Positions 33,490 to 42,113 of a stretch of DNA of 64,000 nt are shown in pieces. A model generated the notes under the pieces. That model did no database searches, had not been told where the DNA came from, and saw nothing but the letters and a program-made list of their open reading frames with translations. The first letter of the stretch is position 1; each line of letters starts with the position of its first letter. The translations under genes were made by a program, and so were the position numbers. The DNA comes from JBDSKH01 sp035495435 (GTDB lineage: Bacteria; Actinomycetota; Actinomycetes; Actinomycetales; Microbacteriaceae): NCBI GenBank assembly GCA_035495435.1, contig DATJFV010000072.1, positions 1 to 64,000 on the forward strand. The letters are read 5' to 3'.

Positions 33490-35774
33490 GACCCCTCCCG
33501 CAGCAGCAGCGCCACCGGGTACTGCGCAAACAACTCCGCGACGCGGCACTCGCCGCCGTCGACGGTGCGGCCCGTGAGGGCATCGGAGTAGGGGCCCGAG
33601 GGCAGCAGCACCGTCGTGTCGCCCCAGCCGCCGGCGGCCGCCAGGCCGGCCGGCAGGCGGGTGGCGAGAGCAACCGCTCCGCCGCGGTCGACGGCGACCA
33701 CGTGGTCGGCGGCGCCCCCGAGAGCCGGGAGGGGCGCGTAGCGCTCGAACAACTCCGGCCGATCCCGTCGCGCACGCAGGGCTCGGGATGTCACCAGCAG
33801 CTTCGCCGCACCCGTCGCGTCCACCGGTGGTCGCCAACCGCCGTCGAGCTCTGCCAGCAGCCGGGCGCGCTCATCGAAGTCGACCGGTCGGCGGTTGTCG
33901 GGATCGACGAGGGAGTGCTCCCACAGCTCGCTGCCCTGATACACGTCGGGCACACCCGGTCCGGTCAGCTGCAACAGCTTCGCCGACAGGCCGTTCGACC
34001 AGCCGTGCGCGCGGATGAGGGCAACGAACCGCTCGAGGTCGGCGTTCACCTCGGGGTCGTCGAACGCGGCATCGACCAGCGCGTGCAACCGCTGCTCGAA
34101 ACTCTCATCCGGATCGGACCAGGTCGTCGCGCCGCCCGCCTCGCGCGCCGCCTTCTCGGCGTACGCGTGCAGTGCCTCGCGCTCCCGGGGCCAGCTGCCG
34201 GCGATCGACTCCCAGAGCACGTTCTCCAGAGCCCCGTCACCCAGCGCATACCGCGGTCGTCGCCGGGCGATGAACGCCGCCCAGTCGTCGGGGAACTCGG
34301 CCAGCACACTGATCCGGGCGCGGGTGTCCTCGCCGCGCTTCGTGTCGTGCGTGCTGAGCGTCGTCATGCTCGCCGGTTGCGCGGCCAGCCGCTGCTGCTG
34401 CCGGGCATGGAACTCATCGACGCCGAGCGAGAACTCGTCCGGGTCGGCGCCCACCTCCGTCAGGCTCGCCAGCCGCGAGACGCGGTAGAACGCCGTGTCC
34501 TCGACACCTTTCGCCATCACCATGCCGGTGGTCTGCTGAAAACGGATCGCCGCCGGATGCACCGGATCCGCGAGCACGCGCGCCGCGTCCGAGAGGATGC
34601 CGGCCAACTCGGGACGGCGCCGGGAGGCCTCCGCGACCGCGGCATCCAGATACTCGGCGCCGTACGGAAGATACGAGCGGTACACCGGGAAGCACGCCAG
34701 CAACTCGGCGACCGCATCCGCCAGAGCGGTCGGGTCGTCGACGATAGAACCCGCACGGGTGAGGTCGCGCACCAGACGGTGGACCTCGGAATTCAGGATG
34801 CCGTCCGCGATCGCGCGCTTCGTGTCGTGAATGAGGTCGGACCAGGCCAGGGGACCGCCGCGCCGCAGCGACGCATCCAGTCGGTCGAGCGCACGCTGGC
34901 CCGCGGGGTCGACGAAGACCCGGTCGATGTCGGCCAGGGCGTCGTACCCGGTCGTTCCCGCGGTCGCCCAGAACGGCGGCAGCGTCTCACCCGACTCGAG
35001 GATCTTCTCCACCAGCACATAGGCCCCGCCGGTGGCCTCCGCCAGCGCATCGAGGTAGCCGCCCGGGTCGGCGAGCCCATCGGGATGATCGACCCGCAGC
35101 CCATCGACCTGCCCGCTGCGCACCCACGACACGATCAGCCGGTGCGTCGCCTCGAAGACCACCGGATCCTCGACACGCAGCGCCGCGAGCTCGTTCACGG
35201 CGAAGAACCGGCGATAGTTCAGCTCCGAATCGGCGCGGCGCCAGTCGACCAGCTCATAGTGCTGCTCATCGAGGGTGCCGGTGCCCGGCGCCAGGGGGAA
35301 GCGGTGCTCGAAGTACCGCACCTCGCCGCCCTCGACCACGACATCCGCGACGCTCTCGTCAGCGAGCACCGGGACGAGCACCCGCCCGCCGCCGGCGTCC
35401 CAGTCGATGTCGAACCATGAGGCGTACGGCGACGCGCGACCCAGCTCGAGCACACTCCACCAGGCCGCATTCTCGGCCGGCGCCCCGACCCCCATGTGGT
35501 TCGGAACGATGTCGACCAGCACCCCGAGTCCCGCGGCGCGAGCCGCCGCCGACAGGCTGCGCAGGCCCTCATCACCACCGCGGGAGGCGTCCACCCGCAG
35601 ATGGTCGACCACGTCGTAGCCATGGGTCGACCCGGAGCCCGCCTGCAGGATGGGGGAGAGGTAGAACCAGTCCACGCCGAGGTCGCGCAGGTAGCCCGCG
35701 AGGTCAGCGGCATCGTGCAGGGTGAACTCGGCCGTCAGCTGAAGCCGGTACGTGGAGCGCGGGGTGGACGGCAC
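33486..35774 (-). CDS. treY: Malto-oligosyltrehalose synthase
   Basis: 762 residues. It rearranges the reducing-end alpha-1,4 link of maltodextrins to an alpha,alpha-1,1 link. STYRLQL opens the GH13 barrel; VDIVPNHMG, GLRVDHPDGL (nucleophile), YVLVEKIL (acid) and STHDTKRGED are the conserved catalytic regions. VMAKGVEDTAFYR and PDVYQGSELW are family-specific. GTG 35774 lies 4 bp after the glgX stop. Upstream in-frame codons lie inside glgX and are rejected. Confidence 0.96.
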   Translation of the reverse strand: MPSTPRSTYRLQLTAEFTLHDAADLAGYLRDLGVDWFYLSPILQAGSGSTHGYDVVDHLRVDASRGGDEGLRSLSAAARAAGLGVLVDIVPNHMGVGAPAENAAWWSVLELGRASPYASWFDIDWDAGGGRVLVPVLADESVADVVVEGGEVRYFEHRFPLAPGTGTLDEQHYELVDWRRADSELNYRRFFAVNELAALRVEDPVVFEATHRLIVSWVRSGQVDGLRVDHPDGLADPGGYLDALAEATGGAYVLVEKILESGETLPPFWATAGTTGYDALADIDRVFVDPAGQRALDRLDASLRRGGPLAWSDLIHDTKRAIADGILNSEVHRLVRDLTRAGSIVDDPTALADAVAELLACFPVYRSYLPYGAEYLDAAVAEASRRRPELAGILSDAARVLADPVHPAAIRFQQTTGMVMAKGVEDTAFYRVSRLASLTEVGADPDEFSLGVDEFHARQQQRLAAQPASMTTLSTHDTKRGEDTRARISVLAEFPDDWAAFIARRRPRYALGDGALENVLWESIAGSWPREREALHAYAEKAAREAGGATTWSDPDESFEQRLHALVDAAFDDPEVNADLERFVALIRAHGWSNGLSAKLLQLTGPGVPDVYQGSELWEHSLVDPDNRRPVDFDERARLLAELDGGWRPPVDATGAAKLLVTSRALRARRDRPELFERYAPLPALGGAADHVVAVDRGGAVALATRLPAGLAAAGGWGDTTVLLPSGPYSDALTGRTVDGGECRVAELFAQYPVALLLREGS

Positions 35775-35778
35775 CGGG

Positions 35779-37935
35779 CTACACGGCTCCCGGGGCGAGA
35801 GTGGCGCTGACCGAGCCGTCGAGCGGCGGCTGCTCGGTGTGCTCGCGCAACACGGCGAGCGCATGCGCGCCGAGCGAGAACGTCTCACCGGGGTCGATCA
35901 CCCCGTCGACCTTGCCGTCGTTGGTGTCGACCACCAGATCCCAGCGCGGGGAGCGCTCCTCGGTCGGCACGGTGATGTCGACCGCCTCGGTGTGCGCGTT
36001 GAAGTACACCAGGAAGTGCTTGTCCACGATCCGCCCGCCACGGGCGTCGACCCCATGAATACCCTGACCGTTCAGGAACATGCCGATCGTGCGCCCGAAC
36101 CCCGACTCCCAGTCCTCGGGCTGCATCGCCGTCCCATCAGGCCGTAGCCACAGGATGTCGGGCATCGGCTCACCCTCACCCCGGCGCACCGGGTGCCCGT
36201 CGAAGAACCGGCTGCGCCGGAAGGTCGGGTGCTCGCGCCGCAACCGGGTGATCGCGGCGGTGAACTCGACGAGCGTCTGATCGGCCTCATCCCAGTGCAC
36301 CCAGGCGATCTCACTGTCCTGCGCATAGACGTTGTTGTTGCCGTGCTGCGTGCGTCCCAGCTCGTCACCGTGCAGGATCATCGGCACGCCCTGCGACAGC
36401 AGCAGCGTGGTCAGGAAGTTGCGCTGCTGACGCCCCCGCAGCATCCGGATCGTCGGATCATCCGTCTCGCCCTCGGCGCCCATGTTCCACGAGCGGTTGT
36501 CGTCGGCACCGTCGTTGCCGTCCTCGCCGTTGGCCTCGTTGTGCTTCTCGTTGTATGACACCAGGTCGCGCAGCGTGAAGCCGTCGTGCGCGGTGACGAA
36601 GTTGATGCTCGCCACCGGGCGACGGGCGGTGCGCTCGTACAGGTCGCTGGACCCGGTGATGCGGGATGCGAACTCACCCAGCGTCGCCGGCTCGCCACGC
36701 CAGTAGTCGCGCACCGTATCGCGGTACTTGCCGTTCCACTCCGTCCACTGCGGCGGGAAGTTGCCCACCTGATACCCGCCGGGGCCGACATCCCACGGCT
36801 CGGCGATCAGCTTCACCTGCGACACGATCGGGTCCTGCTGCACGAGCTCGAAGAACGCGCTCAGCCGGTCGACCTCGTAGAACTCGCGCGCCAGCGTCGC
36901 CGCCAGATCGAACCGGAAGCCGTCGACATGCATCTCGGTCACCCAGTAGCGCAGCGAGTCCATGATCAGCTGCAACGTGTGCGGATGCCCGACGTTCAGC
37001 GAATTGCCGGTGCCCGTGTAATCCATGTAGTGCTGCTCGTCGCCCTCGACGAGTCGGTAGTAGGCGGCGTTGTCGATGCCGCGCATGCTGACCGTCGGCC
37101 CTTGGTGGTTGCCCTCCGCGGTGTGGTTGTAGACCACATCCAGGATCACCTCGATGCCGGCCGCATGCAGCGCCAGCACCATGCCCTTGAACTCCTGCAC
37201 CTGTTGCCCCAGGTCGCCCGCGGAGGAGTAGCCCGAGTGCGGCGCGAGGAACCCGATGGTGTTGTAGCCCCAGTAGTTGCGCAGCCCCTTCTCCTGCAGC
37301 ACCGAGTCATTCAGGAACTGATGCACCGGCATCAGCTCGATCGCGGTCACGCCGATGTACTTGAGGTGGTCGATGATCGCCGGGTGCGCGATGCCGGCGT
37401 ACGTGCCGCGCATCGACTCGGGGATGTCGGGGTGCAGCTGCGTGAGCCCCTTGACGTGGGCTTCGTAGATGACGCTCTCGGCGTAGGGGATCTTGGGGGC
37501 GCGGTCGCCGGACCAGTCGAAGAACGGGTTCACCACCACCCCGAGCATCATGCTGGGCGCCGAGTCTTCGTCGTTGCGGGTCTTGGGGTCGTCGAACTGG
37601 TACGAGAACATCGGCTGGCCCCAGGTGATGTCACCGCAGGTGGCCTTCGCATACGGATCGAGCAGCAGCTTGTTCGGGTTGCAGCGCAGACCCGTGGCCG
37701 GATCCCAGGGTCCGTAGACGCGATATCCGTACCGCTGGCCGGGCTGCACCTCGGGCAGGTAGCCGTGCCAGACGTACCCGTCGACCTCGGTCAGCTCGAC
37801 GCGGGTCTCGACCCGGTTCTCATCGAACAGGCACAGCTCGACCTTCTCGGCGACCTCGCTGAACAGGGCGAAGTTGGTGCCGTTGCCGTCGAAGGTCGCG
37901 CCGAGCGGGTAGGCGTTGCCGGGCCAGAGCTGCAT
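35779..37935 (-). CDS. glgX: Glycogen debranching enzyme GlgX
   Basis: 718 residues. It removes alpha-1,6 branches from glycogen, feeding linear maltodextrins to TreY. An N-terminal CBM48-like region (YPLGATFDGNGTNFALFSEVAEKVELCLFDE) precedes the isoamylase-type GH13 barrel: DVVYNHTAEG, GFRFDLAATL (nucleophile), LIAEPWDVG (acid) and FVTAHDGFTLRDLV. It leads the three-gene glycogen-to-trehalose operon. A TAGCCT -10 lies 6 nt before ATG 37935, so the mRNA is probably leaderless. Confidence 0.96.
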   Translation of the reverse strand: MQLWPGNAYPLGATFDGNGTNFALFSEVAEKVELCLFDENRVETRVELTEVDGYVWHGYLPEVQPGQRYGYRVYGPWDPATGLRCNPNKLLLDPYAKATCGDITWGQPMFSYQFDDPKTRNDEDSAPSMMLGVVVNPFFDWSGDRAPKIPYAESVIYEAHVKGLTQLHPDIPESMRGTYAGIAHPAIIDHLKYIGVTAIELMPVHQFLNDSVLQEKGLRNYWGYNTIGFLAPHSGYSSAGDLGQQVQEFKGMVLALHAAGIEVILDVVYNHTAEGNHQGPTVSMRGIDNAAYYRLVEGDEQHYMDYTGTGNSLNVGHPHTLQLIMDSLRYWVTEMHVDGFRFDLAATLAREFYEVDRLSAFFELVQQDPIVSQVKLIAEPWDVGPGGYQVGNFPPQWTEWNGKYRDTVRDYWRGEPATLGEFASRITGSSDLYERTARRPVASINFVTAHDGFTLRDLVSYNEKHNEANGEDGNDGADDNRSWNMGAEGETDDPTIRMLRGRQQRNFLTTLLLSQGVPMILHGDELGRTQHGNNNVYAQDSEIAWVHWDEADQTLVEFTAAITRLRREHPTFRRSRFFDGHPVRRGEGEPMPDILWLRPDGTAMQPEDWESGFGRTIGMFLNGQGIHGVDARGGRIVDKHFLVYFNAHTEAVDITVPTEERSPRWDLVVDTNDGKVDGVIDPGETFSLGAHALAVLREHTEQPPLDGSVSATLAPGAV

Positions 37936-37941
37936 GGGGCG

Positions 37942-37947
37942 AGGCTA
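37942..37947 (-). promoter_or_regulatory. -10 element TAGCCT, leaderless promoter of glgX-treY-treZ
   Basis: TAGCCT on the minus strand with 6 nt to ATG 37935. Confidence 0.55.
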
Positions 37948-38082
37948 TCCGGCATCTCCTCCGCCCGTTGCCAGTCAACGTCCAGAGTGGTGTTGCACGA
38001 TCGTTACCGGCCGCAGAAGCACCCGGTGTGATCAAGACCGCCGGCTTCGCTCACAGCTGAGGGCCCATACCCCTGTTCGATC

Positions 38083-38099
38083 GACGCACGCCGTGCGTC
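38083..38099. repeat. Perfect palindrome GACGCACG-C-CGTGCGTC
   Basis: Two 8-bp arms around one central base, 16 bp before the M23 peptidase start. It could be an operator or a 5' mRNA hairpin. The rest of the 179-bp divergent region (37936-38114) shows the glgX -10 and nothing else that I can name. Confidence 0.45.
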
Positions 38100-38114
38100 A
38101 CGCACGTCGCGCAC

Positions 38115-38843
38115 GTGCCGACCCGGAAAGTGCTGTTCGTCCCCGTGACCCATCACCGCCATCACCCCCTGCCCGACGACGTCTCCGTTCCCCTCGACAG
38201 CTACCTCGGCGTGTTCCGCAGCCGGCGCACCATCGCGATCGGGGCCGGCGTGCTCGCCTTCCTCTGCGTCGCGGTTCACGACCTGCCTGCATCCGCAGCG
38301 ACCGTCAAGCACGACGTATTCGTCAGCGAGTCGCAGGGCGTCACCGCCAGCATCCACACCTTCGGCCCGATCGCCACCCGCGAAGAGTTCCTCGTCACCG
38401 AGTTCACCCCGGTGCAGTGGCCGCTGCCGCCGTCGACCGACATCAGCAGCGGGTTCGGCTGGCGCGTCGCCCCCTGCTCGTGGGGATGCTCCTCCGACCA
38501 TCAGGGCGTCGACTTCGATCCCGGCTACGGTGCCGCGATCCACGTGATCGCCGACGGTGTGGTGGTCGAGTCGACCAGCGACGGCGGCCTCGGCCAGCAC
38601 CTGATCATCCGCCACGACATCGACGGTAAAATGGTCGAGACCGTGTACGGGCACATGATCTTCGGATCCCAGACCGTCGCCGTCGGGCAGAAGGTGAAGA
38701 TGGGCCAGATCATCGGCCGCGTCGGCAGCACCGGCGCCAGCACCGGCCCCCACCTGCACTTCGAGGTGCGCCCCGGCGGCGGCAACGCCATCGAGCCGCT
38801 CATGTGGCTGCACAAGCACGTGACCGAGGCCTGGAAGGGTTAG
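38115..38843 (+). CDS. M23 family metallopeptidase (peptidoglycan hydrolase)
   Basis: 242 residues. A cytoplasmic head of about 30 residues precedes one hydrophobic segment (AIGAGVLAFLCVAVHDLPASAA) that serves as signal or anchor, so the enzyme acts outside the membrane. The LytM domain has DHQGVDFDPGYG (zinc H and D), YGHM, and GPHLHFEVRP with H-x-H. All metal ligands are present. It should cut peptide bonds in peptidoglycan. GTG 38115 is the first start; GTG 38145 is an alternative that keeps the whole anchor. Confidence 0.9.
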   Translation: MPTRKVLFVPVTHHRHHPLPDDVSVPLDSYLGVFRSRRTIAIGAGVLAFLCVAVHDLPASAATVKHDVFVSESQGVTASIHTFGPIATREEFLVTEFTPVQWPLPPSTDISSGFGWRVAPCSWGCSSDHQGVDFDPGYGAAIHVIADGVVVESTSDGGLGQHLIIRHDIDGKMVETVYGHMIFGSQTVAVGQKVKMGQIIGRVGSTGASTGPHLHFEVRPGGGNAIEPLMWLHKHVTEAWKG

Positions 38844-38846
38844 CCT
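38841..38846 (+). promoter_or_regulatory. -10 element TAGCCT overlapping the M23 stop codon
   Basis: The TAG stop of the peptidase gene is the first half of TAGCCT, which is followed by 6 nt and ATG 38853. This makes a leaderless start for the next gene. Confidence 0.5.
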
Positions 38847-38852
38847 GACGGC

Positions 38853-39107
38853 ATGATCTTCGAGCTGCTGGCGGCCGCGCTTCCGGCCGTCGGTCTGCTC
38901 GCCGTCGGTCTGCTCGCCGTCGCGGCGCTCGCCGTCGCGGTGTGGGTCGGCGCACGCTCCGTCGTCGCGATCCCGCGCTCCCGCGCAGTCGGTGGGCGGT
39001 CGCGTGCGCACGCGGTGCTGCTGCGGGTGCTTCCCGCGTCGTCGCATCCGGATGCGGCGGGTCACGCCCGCTCCCGTGCTCCGGGTCTTCCGGTCGTTTC
39101 TCTCTGA
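38853..39107 (+). CDS. Small membrane protein upstream of yidC-like gene, DUF6412-like
   Basis: 84 residues. One or two hydrophobic helices (LLAAALPAVGLLAVGLLAVAALAVAVWVG) are followed by a basic linker and HPDAAGHARSRAPGLPV. From memory, a DPDAxGxxRPRAPG-like tail is the hallmark of the DUF6412 family found next to YidC paralogues in actinobacteria. It may assist or be inserted by that protein. A leaderless -10 lies 6 nt upstream. Confidence 0.7.
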   Translation: MIFELLAAALPAVGLLAVGLLAVAALAVAVWVGARSVVAIPRSRAVGGRSRAHAVLLRVLPASSHPDAAGHARSRAPGLPVVSL

Positions 39108-39148
39108 CGACCACCAGACCTTTCGCGACCCTCGGGAGCACCCGTTTC

Positions 39149-39835
39149 ATGAACATCTTCGATCTGCCTGTCCTGTCCGCCCTCCTGTCCGCCACCTCCG
39201 ACGGTTTCGCCGCGCTCGGCGCCGTCGTGACCCCCGTCGGCGCCATCGTGCTCGTCACCCTCGTGGTGCGCGCACTGCTGATCCCCGTCGGCGTCTCGGT
39301 CGCGAGAGCCGATCGCGCGCGGCGTCGCCTCGCACCCCGCCTGGCCGAACTGCAGAGGCGCTGGAAGAGCAACCCCGAGCGCCTCCAGCGCGAGACGTTG
39401 GCCCTCTACGCCGCCGAGAAGGTCTCGCCGTTCGCCGGCATCCTGCCCGTGCTGCTGCAGGCACCGGTGCTCACCCTCGTCTACGCCACCTTCACGGTGC
39501 ACGAGGTTCCCGGCGCCCTGTTCGGAACAGCGCTGGCCGCCCACCTCACGACGGCGGCGTCGCCCGGGGTGTTCCTCGTGGTGCTGGCGGCGATGGCGGT
39601 CGTGGCGTGGCTGGCGCGCCGAGCCGCGCTCCGGCAGTCCGCGGCTGCGGCGACGACCGGGGGCCGGTCCGGGGCCGGGGCGCCGAACCTCGTCCGCATC
39701 CTCAGCTGGGCCCCCTTCATCTCGGTGATCGCGGGTGCGTTCCTGCCACTCGCGGCGACGCTCTACCTGGCCATCTCATCCGCCTGGTCGCTCGCGGAAC
39801 GCGCCGTACTGCGCCGCGTGCTGGCGCCCGCCTGA
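39149..39835 (+). CDS. YidC/Oxa1 family membrane protein insertase (paralogue)
   Basis: 228 residues. After an N-terminal amphipathic start come the Oxa1 core spans: LVTLVVRALLIPVGVSVARADR (with the conserved membrane-buried Arg), the coiled cytoplasmic hairpin RRRLAPRLAELQRRWKSNPERLQRE, and PFAGILPVLLQAPVLTLVYATF. It is shorter than housekeeping YidC (about 300 residues or more), lacks a periplasmic domain, and lies away from rnpA/rpmH. It is therefore probably a secondary insertase. ATG 39149 is chosen from the family N-terminus. A hairpin follows the stop. Confidence 0.88.
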   Translation: MNIFDLPVLSALLSATSDGFAALGAVVTPVGAIVLVTLVVRALLIPVGVSVARADRARRRLAPRLAELQRRWKSNPERLQRETLALYAAEKVSPFAGILPVLLQAPVLTLVYATFTVHEVPGALFGTALAAHLTTAASPGVFLVVLAAMAVVAWLARRAALRQSAAAATTGGRSGAGAPNLVRILSWAPFISVIAGAFLPLAATLYLAISSAWSLAERAVLRRVLAPA

Positions 39836-39843
39836 CCGGCTCG

Positions 39844-39876
39844 GCCGCTCCCATCCCGTTCGTGGCGGGGAGCGGC
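39844..39876 (+). terminator. Hairpin after yidC-like gene
   Basis: GCCGCTCCC (39844-39852) pairs with GGGAGCGGC (39868-39876), a 9-bp perfect stem 8 bp after the stop. It is immediately followed by TATGGT (39877-39882), a likely -10 for the next gene. Confidence 0.65.
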
Positions 39877-39882
39877 TATGGT
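39877..39882 (+). promoter_or_regulatory. -10 element TATGGT upstream of aldehyde dehydrogenase gene
   Basis: TATGGT lies 33 nt before ATG 39916. The leader contains GAAGAGGAG 8 nt from the start codon, so this gene has a normal ribosome binding site. Confidence 0.4.
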
Positions 39883-39915
39883 CAGAACCGACCCCCGAAG
39901 AAGAGGAGCATCGTC

Positions 39916-41283
39916 ATGGCCTACGCCGTCGTGAACCCCGCCACCGGAGAGTCGGTCGCCCAGTACCCGACGATCTCCGACGCCGACCTCGCTGCCGCTG
40001 TGGACAAGGCCGCGGCCGCGCATTCCGGCTGGTCGCGCTCGAGCACCGTCGCCGAGCGTGCCGCCCTGATCAAGAAGGTCGCCGACCTGCACACCGAGCG
40101 CCGGCAGGAGCTCGCCGAGATCATCGTGCGCGAGATGGGCAAGCCGATCGAGCAGGCGCTCGGCGAGGTCGACTTCGCCGCCGCGATCTACGAGTACTAC
40201 GCCGACCACGGCGAGGAGTTCCTGAAGGACGAGCCGATCGAGTTGCTCGCCGGCGAGGGCTCCGCGTTCATCCGCCGCAACTCGCTCGGCGTGCTGCTGG
40301 GCATCATGCCGTGGAACTTCCCGTATTACCAGGTGGCGCGGTTCGCCGGGCCGAACCTGGTGATCGGCAACACGATCATCCTCAAGCACGCCTCGCAGTG
40401 CCCCGAGTCGGCGCTGGCGATCGAGAAGATCTTCCACGACGCCGGGTTCCCCGAGGGGGCGTACGTGAACGTGCTCGCGTCGTCGTCGCAGATGGAGGCG
40501 GTCATCGCCGACCCGCGCGTGCAGGGCGTGTCGCTGACGGGCTCGGAGGCCGCGGGTGCGGCCGTCGCCCAGCTGGCGGGCAAGTACCTGAAGAAGGTCG
40601 TGCTGGAGCTGGGCGGGTCGGACCCGTTCATCCTGCTGAGCACCGACGACCTGGATGCGGCTGTGGAAGCCGCCGTCGCCGCACGCCTCGACAACAGCGG
40701 GCAGTCGTGCAACGGCGCCAAGCGGTTCATCGTCATCGACTCGCTCTATGACGAGTTCCTTGCGAAGTTCACCGCGGGCCTGACGGCGGCGAAGCCGGGG
40801 GACCCGACGAAGGAGGACACCGTGCTCGGGCCGCTGTCGTCGCTGGCAGCAGCCGAGGGGCTGCAGCACCAGCTCGACCGCGCCGTCGAGCAGGGCGCCA
40901 CGCTGGCGGCCGGTGGTCAGCGCGACGGCGCCTACTTCCCGTCGGCGGTGCTGACCGACGTGAAGCCCGGCATGGACGCCTACCACGAGGAGTTCTTCGG
41001 CCCCGTCGCGGCGGTGTACAAGGTCTCGAACGAGGACGAAGCGGTCACGCTGGCCAACGACACCCCGTTCGGCCTGGGCTCGTACCTCTACACGACCGAC
41101 AACGAGCAGGCGATGCGCGTCGCCGACAAGATCGACGCTGGCATGGTCTGGGTGAACATCGTGCTGGCCGATGGCGCCGAGCTGCCGTTCGGCGGCGTGA
41201 AGCGCTCGGGCTCGGGTCGCGAGTTGGGCCGCTTCGGTGCCGACGAGTTCGTGAACAAGAAGCTGATCCGCATCGCGGGGTGA
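39916..41283 (+). CDS. NAD(P)-dependent succinate-semialdehyde dehydrogenase family aldehyde dehydrogenase
   Basis: 455 residues. The catalytic Glu is in LELGGSDPF and the catalytic Cys in NSGQSCNGAKRF. PWNFPYYQVARF and LTGSEAAGAAVAQLAGKYLKKVV are the cofactor segments. Family length (about 455) and the NPATGE start match GabD-like enzymes, which oxidise succinate semialdehyde from GABA. A polyamine-type ABC transporter lies 1.6 kb downstream, which fits polyamine or GABA catabolism. Substrate assignment within this family by sequence alone is uncertain. Confidence 0.92.
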   Translation: MAYAVVNPATGESVAQYPTISDADLAAAVDKAAAAHSGWSRSSTVAERAALIKKVADLHTERRQELAEIIVREMGKPIEQALGEVDFAAAIYEYYADHGEEFLKDEPIELLAGEGSAFIRRNSLGVLLGIMPWNFPYYQVARFAGPNLVIGNTIILKHASQCPESALAIEKIFHDAGFPEGAYVNVLASSSQMEAVIADPRVQGVSLTGSEAAGAAVAQLAGKYLKKVVLELGGSDPFILLSTDDLDAAVEAAVAARLDNSGQSCNGAKRFIVIDSLYDEFLAKFTAGLTAAKPGDPTKEDTVLGPLSSLAAAEGLQHQLDRAVEQGATLAAGGQRDGAYFPSAVLTDVKPGMDAYHEEFFGPVAAVYKVSNEDEAVTLANDTPFGLGSYLYTTDNEQAMRVADKIDAGMVWVNIVLADGAELPFGGVKRSGSGRELGRFGADEFVNKKLIRIAG

Positions 41284-41295
41284 GCCCTCGCGCGC

Positions 41296-41344
41296 CGAGC
41301 GTGCACGTTTGCCCCCACCGTGGGTCGTCAAACGTGCACGCTCG
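41296..41344. repeat. Intergenic palindromic (REP-like) element, 16-bp perfect arms
   Basis: CGAGCGTGCACGTTTG (41296-41311) and CAAACGTGCACGCTCG (41329-41344) are perfect inverted copies around a 17-nt loop. A third, partial copy (GCGCAAACGTGCTCG) follows at 41347-41361. It sits between convergent genes and may also terminate both. Confidence 0.8.
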
Positions 41345-41393
41345 GGCGCAAACGTGCTCGTTCGGCGGGGGCGAGGTGGGCCGGGGACGTGGG

Positions 41394-42113
41394 TCAGTCG
41401 TCGATCAGGAGTGCGAGGCCGTTGGCGCACGGGGCGATGCGGTCGTGCGATGCCCAGTGCTCACGGCGAATCAGCGACCCGGTGGGGCGTGAGCTGTCGC
41501 TGGCGACGACAACGCGGCCGGATGCGTTCACCAGTGCCGCGCGACGCCCGGCCCCGCGCACGGCCGGCAGCAGCGTGCGCTCGATGTCGTTCACGTACAG
41601 ATCCGCCCCGACCACGCCGATCATCTCGCCGTCGCGGAACGCCGGCGTGGTCGAGGTGAGCGTGTAGTCGTCGGTGCACAGGTAGTCGACGTAGGGCCCC
41701 GTGATGTGCCGCTCGTGCGTCGTCGCCGGAACACGCCACCACTCCAGGGTGGTGTAGTCGCGGAAGCTTTCGGAGTGCTCGTCCTCGACGGCGAGCAGGC
41801 GCCTCAGCTCGGGTGCGGCCGGGCCGGTCACCCCGAACGTGTTCTGGTGCCCGAGCCACCAGGCCAGGTGCCACGGCGCATCGGGGATGAAACCGGGCTG
41901 GGCGACGAAACCCGCGCCGATGATCAGGGCCCCCTCGCGTGAGAGGTCGGGAACGACGAGGTGCTCGACGAGCGCGTCGATGCCCGCCACGTCCACCGTC
42001 GCGGTCCGCACATGCGCCTCGAGCGCCTCGCGCCAGCGGTCGATCAGCGTGAAGACATCGTCGAAGGTCGCGTCGATGACCGCGACCGCATCGTCGCGGG
42101 TGGTGATGCTCAC
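41394..42113 (-). CDS. Stand-alone Cache (PDC sensor) domain protein
   Basis: 239 residues. The helical start (IDATFDDVFTLIDRWREALEAHV) and the later WWLGHQNTFGVTG, GPYVDYLCTDDYTLTSTTPAF and MIGVVGADLYVNDIERTL match a dCache-type fold, whose GVVGADL strand is diagnostic. Unusually there is no signal peptide, membrane span or output domain, so it should be a cytosolic ligand binder. GTG 42113 overlaps the upstream FCD regulator stop by 4 bp. The position suggests it senses a polyamine-type ligand for that regulator or the transporter. Confidence 0.82.
   Translation of the reverse strand: MSITTRDDAVAVIDATFDDVFTLIDRWREALEAHVRTATVDVAGIDALVEHLVVPDLSREGALIIGAGFVAQPGFIPDAPWHLAWWLGHQNTFGVTGPAAPELRRLLAVEDEHSESFRDYTTLEWWRVPATTHERHITGPYVDYLCTDDYTLTSTTPAFRDGEMIGVVGADLYVNDIERTLLPAVRGAGRRAALVNASGRVVVASDSSRPTGSLIRREHWASHDRIAPCANGLALLIDD

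Noticed and set aside
31939..33591. Long open frame (550 codons) on the plus strand antisense to treZ, and a similar one at 33702-35420
   Set aside because: Composition is Arg/His/Gln-rich without domain features, as expected from the opposite strand of a high-GC gene. treZ and treY on the minus strand have all catalytic motifs.
37936..38114. Possible c-di-AMP riboswitch upstream of the M23 peptidase
   Set aside because: Such switches often precede wall hydrolases in actinobacteria, but the conserved core could not be found here.
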